A DNA stretch of 22,276 nt from DASYSA01 sp036003885. Lineage in GTDB: Bacteria; Acidobacteriota; Blastocatellia; UBA7656. Both the position numbers and the translations under genes were made by a program. Location of the stretch: contig DASYSA010000237.1 in NCBI GenBank assembly GCA_036003885.1, positions 1-22,276 of the forward strand, given 5' to 3'. The notes under the pieces are model-generated. The model was not told the DNA's origin. It worked only from the letters and a program-made list of their open reading frames with translations, and searched no databases. Within the stretch, counting starts at the first letter, position 1. Each line of letters opens with the position of its first letter. Shown here one piece after another: positions 16,737-22,276 of this stretch.

Positions 16737-17912
16737 ATGAAGAAGAACCCCAAGCGCGACAGGGAACTGGCGATCAATCGCTACTTGAACGGGGAGAAAC
16801 CGGCGACCATCGCGAGGTCTTTGGGTTACTCTCGAAAATGGATCTACAAGTGGATCGAACGGTACGAGGGAAGGGCTGATGGTAGCGATTGGTGTCGAAC
16901 CCGAACGACTGCTCCGCATAGTAATCCGTGCAAGTTGTCCAAAGAAATGGTGGAGACGGTAAAGCTGGTTCGCATCAGCCTCTATAACGAGGGAGTGTTT
17001 AGCGGAGCCCAGGCAATACGAATGGAACTCGAAGATCTGGCAGTTAAACCGCTGCCTTCCTTGCGCACGATTAATCGAATTCTCAGTCGAGAGGAACTGA
17101 CGCATCGACGCATTGGACGGTACGCACCCAAAGGCAAGGAGTACCCAAAACTGGTTGGGCGTTTTGTTAACGAAGTCCACCAGATGGATTTCGTCGGTCC
17201 GTGCTATTTGAGTGGGCCGCTTCGATTCTACAGTTTGAATAGCGTTGATTTGGCTACAGGCCGCTGTGCAATCAACCCGGTTCTGAATAAGGCTGGTCAG
17301 AATTCGGTAGACGCTATCTGGTCTATCTGGTGCCGTTTGGGGTTTCCTCACCACCAGCAAGTTGATAACGAGGCGGTCTTTTATGGTAGTCAAAGACACC
17401 CACGTGGAATGGGAAACTTGATCAGGCTTTGCCTCCTCAACGACGTCGAGCCTTGGTTTATACCGTTTGCAGAACCGTGGCGCAATGGAGTGGTTGAGAA
17501 GTTTAACGACCACTACCAAGCGGGGTTCTTGCGAAGAGTGGTTATGAAAGAAGAAGAGGATCTGCGCCGGGAGTCGCTGTTGTATGAACACAAGCACAAC
17601 ACGCGTTATCGATACACCAAGCTGCAGGGACAAACTCCTCAGGCAGCACTGGAACACAGTCGTGAGACGATCCGCTTTCCTGACTCGACGACGGCGCCAA
17701 CCTGGCCTCTGCCGAAGCCTAAGGTGGGTCGTTATCACTTGGTTCGTTTCATCAGGAGTGACGCTATTCTCAATGTCTTCGGAGAAAAGTTCAGGCTGCC
17801 GCCAGAAGCGACGTATGAATACGCTGTAGCAACTGTGGACGTCGCCAAGCAGAACCTCACTGTGGAGGTTGGCGGAGCCACCATAGCCTGTTTCGACTAT
17901 CGCCTCCGGTGA
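16737..17912 (+). CDS. IS481-like transposase (HTH plus DDE integrase core)
   Basis: This is the 391-residue transposase of the surrounding element. An N-terminal helix-turn-helix of IS481/IS3 style is visible at residues 9-42 (ATIARSLGYSRKWIYKWIERY). A second DNA-binding region with a TINRILSREEL helix follows. The rve-type catalytic core has Asp in HQMDFVGP, Asp in QVDNEAVF and Glu in NGVVEKFN, so the DDE triad is intact. A C-terminal beta-rich domain (residues 330-391) is longer than in the shortest family members. GAAAGGA lies seven bases before the ATG, within a small GGCAG/CTGCC stem that might damp translation. No frameshift or stop interrupts it, so the element may still be active. 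No istB-like ATPase accompanies it. Confidence 0.92.
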   Translation: MKKNPKRDRELAINRYLNGEKPATIARSLGYSRKWIYKWIERYEGRADGSDWCRTRTTAPHSNPCKLSKEMVETVKLVRISLYNEGVFSGAQAIRMELEDLAVKPLPSLRTINRILSREELTHRRIGRYAPKGKEYPKLVGRFVNEVHQMDFVGPCYLSGPLRFYSLNSVDLATGRCAINPVLNKAGQNSVDAIWSIWCRLGFPHHQQVDNEAVFYGSQRHPRGMGNLIRLCLLNDVEPWFIPFAEPWRNGVVEKFNDHYQAGFLRRVVMKEEEDLRRESLLYEHKHNTRYRYTKLQGQTPQAALEHSRETIRFPDSTTAPTWPLPKPKVGRYHLVRFIRSDAILNVFGEKFRLPPEATYEYAVATVDVAKQNLTVEVGGATIACFDYRLR

Positions 17913-17925
17913 CCGGTGGTGTTGG

Positions 17926-17990
17926 GCAAAGTTGTACGGGGCTACTCCAGTCGCCCTTCGGGCTCCTTTCGTAGCCCCGTACAACTTTGC
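17926..17990. terminator. Perfect 20-bp stem hairpin inside the IS
   Basis: The arms 17926-17945 and 17971-17990 are perfect complements (GCAAAGTTGTACGGGGCTAC and its inverse). The 25-base loop contains a further GCCC-TTC-GGGC hairpin. It begins 14 bases after the transposase stop. No long T-run follows, so it may be a strong structural terminator or a barrier to transcription entering from the right. Confidence 0.6.
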
Positions 17991-17997
17991 ATTGAGA

Positions 17998-18052
17998 TAA
18001 TGTGTAACCAATGTCATGGCACTTCTGGGTGTAACCGATGTCGTGGCACTTG
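17998..18052. repeat. IS right end: two tandem copies of the terminal repeat
   Basis: ATGTCATGGCACTT and ATGTCGTGGCACTT, each preceded by GTAACC, lie 27 bp apart, the same spacing as at the left end and in inverted orientation. The inner copy carries two changes in the CGATGTCG core. Confidence 0.85.
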
Positions 18053-18087
18053 AGACCTAGCTCCTAGCTCCTAGATCCTAGATCCTT
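18053..18087. repeat. Heptamer repeat block F, right arm (GGATCTA type)
   Basis: Read on the minus strand: GGATCTA, GGATCTA, GGAGCTA, GGAGCTA, GGTCTCA, then the IS terminal repeat. It has one GGAGCTA unit more than the left arm at 16578-16604. The stop codon of the cytosine deaminase (18071-18073) lies within it. Confidence 0.85.
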
Positions 18088-18538
18088 CCTCCCCGATGTC
18101 TTCGTTCCAGAGTTCGGGGTTCGCCTTGATGAAGGCGCCCAGCATCTCGATGCATTCTTGCGAATTGAGATCAATGACTTCGATGCCGCTCTCGCGCAGC
18201 CAGTCGACTGCGCCTGAGAAGTTCACTGACTCTCCAACTACAACCGTCCCGATCCTGAACTGGCGAATGAGCCCGCTACAGTACCAGCACGGTGCGAGCG
18301 TCGTCACCATTATCTTCTCGCGGTAGCTTCGTTGGCGGCCGGCGTTGCGAAACGCATCGGTCTCGCCGTGAACTGAAGGATCGTTCTGCTGAACCCGACG
18401 GTTGTGCCCGCGGCCCAGAAGATTGCCGGAGCGATCAAATAGAGCAGCGCCGATCGGTATGCCGCCTTCTGCCAGACCAAGGCGCGCCTCGTCGATTGCA
18501 ACCCGCAGCATCGCGTGATAATCGATCTCGTCGCTCAT
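18071..18538 (-). CDS. Cytosine deaminase, fungal FCY1-like (CDA fold)
   Basis: This zinc deaminase most likely converts cytosine to uracil for pyrimidine salvage. The sequence follows the yeast cytosine deaminase closely from memory: EGGIPIGAALFD, GRGHNRRVQ, HGETDAF, TTLAPCWYC, VVGESVNFSG and the ending WNEDIGE. Zinc ligands are His57, Cys84 and Cys87, with catalytic Glu59. The yeast enzyme ends at EDIGE; here the frame runs on by EGSRI, where the last two residues and the TAG come from repeat block F. Length is 155 against about 158 in yeast. ATG 18538 lies 9 bp after the coxD stop, so it is probably co-transcribed with the oxidase genes, although no functional link is obvious. Another nucleobase deaminase (guanine, isocytosine) is a less likely alternative. 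Confidence 0.88.
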   Translation of the reverse strand: MSDEIDYHAMLRVAIDEARLGLAEGGIPIGAALFDRSGNLLGRGHNRRVQQNDPSVHGETDAFRNAGRQRSYREKIMVTTLAPCWYCSGLIRQFRIGTVVVGESVNFSGAVDWLRESGIEVIDLNSQECIEMLGAFIKANPELWNEDIGEEGSRI

Positions 18539-18547
18539 TCTGACAGC

Positions 18548-18850
18548 TCAACGAGTACCGGGGAGGTTGAACCAGCCGCGAGTGAGATAATCACTCAATG
18601 TGAGGCCCAACAGAAGCAGCAGCCAGAGGAAACCCGCCGCTACGACAACCTGAGTTAGCTTCTTGCTGTACTTGATATGCATGAAATACAGGATCACCAG
18701 CATCGCTTTGGTGACCGCGATTGCGAGAGCCACGACTACGTTCCACTGGCCGAGGTCTATTTCTGCGACCGCTACGGTGGCAAATGTGAGCACGATCAAC
18801 GCGCCAAAAATGAGGAAGTAGGTTCTTCTCGAGACAATGTGTTCAGCCAT
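18548..18850 (-). CDS. coxD: Cytochrome c oxidase subunit IV (prokaryotic type)
   Basis: This small integral-membrane subunit completes the four-subunit oxidase. Its 100 residues contain three hydrophobic segments at about 12-33, 41-63 and 70-90. The conserved TKAMLVILYFMHIKYSKK stretch is typical of the bacterial subunit IV family (also called ctaF/cyoD-like). The ATG at 18850 was chosen: it overlaps the coxC stop by 8 bp, with AAGGTGG just upstream, which indicates translational coupling. An upstream start at 18880 would extend into coxC and lacks support. It probably stabilises the complex rather than binding a cofactor. Confidence 0.9.
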   Translation of the reverse strand: MAEHIVSRRTYFLIFGALIVLTFATVAVAEIDLGQWNVVVALAIAVTKAMLVILYFMHIKYSKKLTQVVVAAGFLWLLLLLGLTLSDYLTRGWFNLPGTR

Positions 18851-19514
18851 GCACGCCACCTTTTCCAACCTGCGCGCCAATCAAGTAGAGCAGGGGGAAG
18901 AGGAATATCCACACGATGTCAACGAAGTGCCAGTATAGGCCGGTTAATTCGACCGGGGTGTAATACTCGGGTGAAAAGCGGCCGCGCCATGCCTGTCGCA
19001 CGAGCACCGCAAGAATCCCGATCCCGATGATCATGTGCAGTGCGTGCATACCGGTCATGCCGAAGTAGATCGAGAAGAACATCTGCCACTCATAGGTCTG
19101 CGGGCCGGCGTCCTCAAAGGGGAGTCCGGGAACGAGGCCGTGGTCAAACTTGGCCTTGTACTCGAAGAACTTGATCACGAGGAACGTCAAGCCGAGCGCG
19201 ATGGTCAACAGCAGGAAACGTACCTGGGCTGGCCGCTTGCCTGTCTGAGCCGCATGGACGGCGAGCGCCATCGTCAAACTGCTGCCTATCAGGACCGCCG
19301 TATTGATTGCGCCCAGCATCACGTCGAGCTGGGCGCTTGCGGATGCGAATCCTTCTGCGTGGCGGCTCCTGTAGATCACGTATGCAGTGAAGAGACCGCC
19401 GAAGAACATAACCTCGGTCATCAGGAAGATCCACATCCCGAGCGTGCCCGCCTCGCGCTGCTGCTCGAGATTGTCGAAATGATGTCTTAATACGGTCTCA
19501 GTCGCAGCCAACAC
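18843..19514 (-). CDS. coxC: Cytochrome c oxidase subunit III
   Basis: This integral-membrane subunit of the aa3/caa3 oxidase stabilises the core and its proton uptake. It is the short five-helix form (223 residues; helices at about 27-47, 66-88, 97-115, 143-170 and 190-215). The family stretches MWIFLMTEVMFFGGLFTAYVIYR (helix 1, with the conserved Glu) and GLYWHFVDIVWIFLFPLLY (last helix) are both present. The start appears to be GTG at 19514, preceded by AGGGGGTGA; a TTG follows as the next codon. The upstream gap to coxA is entirely repeat block G. Its end overlaps coxD by 8 bp. Confidence 0.93.
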   Translation of the reverse strand: MLAATETVLRHHFDNLEQQREAGTLGMWIFLMTEVMFFGGLFTAYVIYRSRHAEGFASASAQLDVMLGAINTAVLIGSSLTMALAVHAAQTGKRPAQVRFLLLTIALGLTFLVIKFFEYKAKFDHGLVPGLPFEDAGPQTYEWQMFFSIYFGMTGMHALHMIIGIGILAVLVRQAWRGRFSPEYYTPVELTGLYWHFVDIVWIFLFPLLYLIGAQVGKGGVHG

Positions 19515-19527
19515 TCACCCCCTGGCA

Positions 19528-19627
19528 GGATCTAGGATCTAGGATTTAGGATTTAGGATCTAGGAAGGAGGATCTAGTTCGCATTCCCCATCTAGATCCT
19601 AAATCCTAGATCCTAGATCCTAGATCC
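19528..19627. repeat. Inverted heptamer repeat block G (GGATCTA type) between coxA and coxC
   Basis: The left arm (19528-19574) has GGATCTA and GGATTTA units in 7-bp register. The right arm (about 19590-19627) has TAGATCC and TAAATCC units. The loop is about 15 bases. Transcripts of the cox operon would form a long hairpin here. The coxA stop (19620-19622) lies inside the right arm. Confidence 0.92.
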
Positions 19628-21287
19628 TGCTCGTGTCTTCTCCGATCAGGCCGACCACGTCCATCTCCTCTCGCGGCCTGAACTCATAGGCCTCCCACGT
19701 TACTGTCGGCGTCTCCTCGAAATTCTCGGGCGGCGGGGGTGATGCCGTGCGCCACTCCAGCCCCGTCGCCGGCCACGGATTGTTGGTGGCCTTCTTGCCG
19801 TACCGCGCCGACCACGCCAGGTAGATCATTGGGACGATGTATCCGACTCCCAGTACCGAAGCCCCCGCCGTCGACAACACGTTCAATACCTGAAACTCAT
19901 CCGCGTATTCGTGGATCCGGCGCGGCATACCCTGATAGCCGAGGAGGAACTGCGGAAAAAACGTTAGATTGAAGCCAACGAAGACCAGCAGCGCTCCGAG
20001 CTTGGCCCAGCCTTCCGGATACATGCGACCGCTTATTTTGGGCCACCAATAGTGCAGCCCTCCCAGATAAGCCATCACCGTCCCCCCGACCATGATGTAA
20101 TGGAAGTGAGCGACGATGAAGTAGGTGTCGTGCACGTGAATATCGAGTCCGAGCGCCGCCAGAAAGAGACCGGTCATCCCGCCTATGACGAACAAGCCGA
20201 CAAACCCGAACGCATACAGCATCGGCGTATCATACGAGATCGAGCTCTTGTATAGCGTCGCAATCCAGTTAAACACCTTAACCGCCGACGGAATCGCGAC
20301 GAAGTAACTCAAGAACGAAAAGATCATCCCTGCGTACACCGATTGTCCGCTGGTGAACATGTGATGGCCCCAAACCAAAAAACCCCATACCGCGATGGCC
20401 AGACTCGAGAACGCCACGAATCTGTAGCCAAAAATGTTCTTCCGCGAATAGGTCGCTATCAGCTCGCTGACGATTCCCATCGCCGGCAAGATCATGATGT
20501 AAACCGCCGGATGCGAGTAGAACCAGAACAGGTGTTGGAACAGAATCGGGTCGCCGCCCAACGCAGGGTTGAAGAAGCCGAAATGAAAAAGCCTCTCGAG
20601 CGCGACCAGCACTATTGTGATCGCGACGACCGGCGTACCGAGGATCATTATCAGGCTCGTCGCGTAGTGGGACCAGATGAACAACGGCAGCCGGAACCAG
20701 GTCATCCCCGGTGCGCGCATTGTGTGAATGGTGACTATGAAGTTCAACCCGGTCAGGATCGACGAAAAGCCGGTGATGAATATCCCGACTGCGGTCGCTA
20801 TCACATTGGTGTTCGAATAGACCGTGCTGTACGGCGCGTAAAAGGTCCAACCTGTATCGACGCCGCCGGCGATGATCGCATAAAGAGAAAAGCTCGCGCC
20901 GATGATATAGATGTACCAGCTCAGAAGATTGATGCGGGGGAACGCCAGATCGCGAGCGCCGATCATCAACGGAACCAGGAAGTTTCCCAGGACGGCCGGA
21001 ATTGCCGGGATGAGAAAGAAGAAGATCATCACTATGCCATGCATAGTGAACAGCTTGTTGTAGGTCTCCGCCTGAACCAGGTCGCCCTTCGGCGTCAGCA
21101 GTTCGAGTCGAATGAGAACGGCGAACGCTCCGCCCAAAAAGAAGAAGAGTGTGATCGATGCAAGGTAGAGCAGACCGATGCGCTTGTGATCCTTCGTGAG
21201 CAGCCACGACTTGATGCCGTAGCTGACGTTCAAATAGTTGACTCGCGTCTCAACCGGAGCGGTTGGTATTGAAGTTGCTGTGTTCAT
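19620..21287 (-). CDS. coxA: Cytochrome c oxidase subunit I, A2 type
   Basis: This is the catalytic subunit that reduces oxygen at a heme a3-CuB site and pumps protons, in the cytoplasmic membrane. It has twelve or so hydrophobic segments and 555 residues. Metal ligands: low-spin heme His83 and His396, heme a3 His394, CuB His259, His308 and His309, with the His259-Tyr263 crosslink pair in YSHPAVY (257-263). The Tyr-Ser in place of the Gly-His-Pro-Glu motif, hence no helix VI Glu, marks the A2 subfamily of heme-copper oxidases. ATG 21287 overlaps the coxB stop by 4 bp (ATGA), with AGGAAG upstream. The frame ends Ser-Arg-Ile-TAG, the last two codons and stop being GGATCTA repeat of block G. Confidence 0.96.
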   Translation of the reverse strand: MNTATSIPTAPVETRVNYLNVSYGIKSWLLTKDHKRIGLLYLASITLFFFLGGAFAVLIRLELLTPKGDLVQAETYNKLFTMHGIVMIFFFLIPAIPAVLGNFLVPLMIGARDLAFPRINLLSWYIYIIGASFSLYAIIAGGVDTGWTFYAPYSTVYSNTNVIATAVGIFITGFSSILTGLNFIVTIHTMRAPGMTWFRLPLFIWSHYATSLIMILGTPVVAITIVLVALERLFHFGFFNPALGGDPILFQHLFWFYSHPAVYIMILPAMGIVSELIATYSRKNIFGYRFVAFSSLAIAVWGFLVWGHHMFTSGQSVYAGMIFSFLSYFVAIPSAVKVFNWIATLYKSSISYDTPMLYAFGFVGLFVIGGMTGLFLAALGLDIHVHDTYFIVAHFHYIMVGGTVMAYLGGLHYWWPKISGRMYPEGWAKLGALLVFVGFNLTFFPQFLLGYQGMPRRIHEYADEFQVLNVLSTAGASVLGVGYIVPMIYLAWSARYGKKATNNPWPATGLEWRTASPPPPENFEETPTVTWEAYEFRPREEMDVVGLIGEDTSRI

Positions 21288-22276
21288 CTTGGCTTCCTGG
21301 TCGGCTCTTGCGCGGGTGCTCCGGCGGCCCCGCCCGACTGCACCGGAGTGAGTGACTTGATGTAGGTGACAAGCTGCAGCAACTGCTCTTCACCCACCAG
21401 CCCCTGGAATGTTGGCATCACGGGTTGATAGCCCGCGACTATCTTTGCCTTGGGATTCAGAATCGACTCGCGGATGTAGTTCTCATCTGCGATCAGCTTC
21501 TGACCGCCTTCCAATTCCACCGTCCTCCCGAACAGTCCATCCAGCACGGGACCTCGGCCGCTCCCATCGCTGCGATGGCAGCTATTGCACGCCAGACTCG
21601 TGAAGACTTTCTGTCCGCGCACCGCCAGAGACTCTTCGCCGCTTCCACCACTAAGCCAGGTTTGATAGTCTGCCGGGGTCATCACCTCAACCCACCCGAT
21701 CATTCCTGAATGTTTGGTGCCGCAGTACTCCGCACAAAAGAGGTGGTAACGCCCGGGCCTGGTCGGTTCGAACCAGATCGACGTGTAACGGCCGGGCACC
21801 ACGTCGGCTTTCAAGCGAAAGGCCGGCACGTACACCGCGTGAATGACGTCTTCAGTAGCCATAGTCAGCTTTACCCGGCGGCCGATGGGTACGTGCAGCT
21901 CGTTTATCTCGCGCTGGCCATCGGGGTGTTCGAACTTCCACATCCACTGCTTGCCGACCACGTACACGTCGAGCGCGTCTTCGGGTGGACGGAACACCGC
22001 GAAGTAGACGCTCGCTCCCCACACGAAGATCACCATCACCATGATGAATGGAATCACGATCCACACAGACTCGAGTTTCATCGACCCCTCGATGGGTCGC
22101 GGATACTCGTCTTCGGACCGACGGCGGTACTTCAGCGCGAAGAAGATGATCAGCGCGGTGATAAGCACCGAGAAGAAGATCGTCAGCCCAACCAGAAACG
22201 TGTACAGATCGTCTACCGTGCCGGCTACGGTGGAAGCCTGATCGGGTGCGAATGGTATGAAAGCCAAACTCAAAAT
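21284..22276 (-). CDS. coxB: Cytochrome c oxidase subunit II with fused cytochrome c (caa3 type), 5' end at window edge
   Basis: This subunit receives electrons from cytochrome c and passes them through CuA to subunit I. Two membrane helices (about 24-46 and 70-94) precede a periplasmic cupredoxin domain. The CuA ligands are His145, Cys180, Glu182, Cys184, His188 and Met191 (FCAEYCGTKHSGM). A C-terminal cytochrome c domain has the heme site CNSCH (229-233) and an axial Met near 286 (VMPTF), making this a caa3 oxidase. Numbering is from a TTG at 22273; the frame is open to the window end, so the true start may lie a few codons further out. The stop overlaps coxA by 4 bp. Confidence 0.94.
   Translation of the reverse strand: MLSLAFIPFAPDQASTVAGTVDDLYTFLVGLTIFFSVLITALIIFFALKYRRRSEDEYPRPIEGSMKLESVWIVIPFIMVMVIFVWGASVYFAVFRPPEDALDVYVVGKQWMWKFEHPDGQREINELHVPIGRRVKLTMATEDVIHAVYVPAFRLKADVVPGRYTSIWFEPTRPGRYHLFCAEYCGTKHSGMIGWVEVMTPADYQTWLSGGSGEESLAVRGQKVFTSLACNSCHRSDGSGRGPVLDGLFGRTVELEGGQKLIADENYIRESILNPKAKIVAGYQPVMPTFQGLVGEEQLLQLVTYIKSLTPVQSGGAAGAPAQEPTRKPR

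Larger units (their letters stand above)
16605..18052 (+). mobile_element. IS481-like insertion sequence, about 1.45 kb
   Basis: The element carries one DDE transposase gene (16737-17912) between inverted terminal repeats. The outer repeat CAAGTGCCACGACATCGG is identical at both ends, and the match extends about 5 further bases with one difference. A second copy lies 27 bp further inside at each end. A 20-bp-stem hairpin follows the transposase stop. No target-site duplication is visible: the flanks are instead inverted halves of repeat block F. The exact boundary is uncertain by a few bases because the heptamer arm runs into the terminal repeat. Confidence 0.85.

Noticed and set aside
16668..18017. 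Long minus-strand open frame (449 codons) across the IS element
   Set aside because: It is antisense to a transposase with intact HTH and DDE motifs, runs through the 20-bp hairpin and both inner terminal repeats, and shows no domain or ribosome-binding site.
16585..18060. Target-site duplication of the IS element
   Set aside because: The flanks are inverted, not direct: only GA is shared as a direct match, which is within chance.
20343..21272. Plus-strand frame of 309 codons opposite coxA
   Set aside because: It is the antisense of a catalytic subunit with all metal ligands; the translation is charged with no membrane segments or motifs.

Overview
The window looks like part of a bacterial chromosome from the Acidobacteriota, most likely the Blastocatellia. 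That placement is inference. It rests on a large Oar-type TonB-dependent receptor with no SusD partner, a Ser/Thr kinase fused to a TolB-like domain, several secreted peptidases, an A2-type caa3 oxidase, moderately high GC and many intergenic short-repeat blocks. No rRNA or tRNA gene was recognised.

Layout. At 1-964 is the 3' part of carA on the + strand, the only gene fragment there in that direction. A long minus-strand run follows: a membrane-anchored alpha/beta hydrolase (976-1863), a secreted M24 metallopeptidase (2037-3386) and a secreted M28 peptidase of the glutamate carboxypeptidase II type (3574-5769). One small secreted protein of unknown function lies on the + strand (6121-6771). 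The minus strand resumes with a ROK sugar kinase (6828-7793), a Ser/Thr kinase with TolB-like and HEAT domains (8049-10043), an ArsC-type arsenate reductase (10222-10722), a purple-acid-phosphatase-like lipoprotein (10902-12266), the TonB-dependent receptor (12499-15891) and a small hypothetical gene (16189-16419). An IS481-like insertion sequence (about 16605-18052, transposase on +) separates these from an aerobic respiratory cluster read on the minus strand: coxB with fused cytochrome c (caa3), coxA (A2 type), coxC, coxD, then a fungal-type cytosine deaminase. coxB/coxA and coxC/coxD overlap by 4 and 8 bp, so they form an operon encoding the four subunits of a terminal oxidase.

The most unusual content is intergenic. 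Seven blocks share one design: tandem heptamers on the left, a unique loop, then the same heptamers inverted on the right. Four heptamer families are used (about GGGTTTC, GGTGTCA, TGAGTGC and GGATCTA), but the 7-bp period and the G-rich arm at the 5' side are constant. At five blocks the stop codon of the adjoining gene lies inside or at the edge of the repeat, so the repeats have written the last residues of several proteins (coxA and the deaminase both end in Ser-Arg-Ile). The IS element sits exactly at the dyad centre of one block. Other signals are a 20-bp perfect stem behind the transposase, paired terminal repeats at both IS ends, a dyad upstream of the M24 gene and a probable terminator behind the TonB receptor gene.
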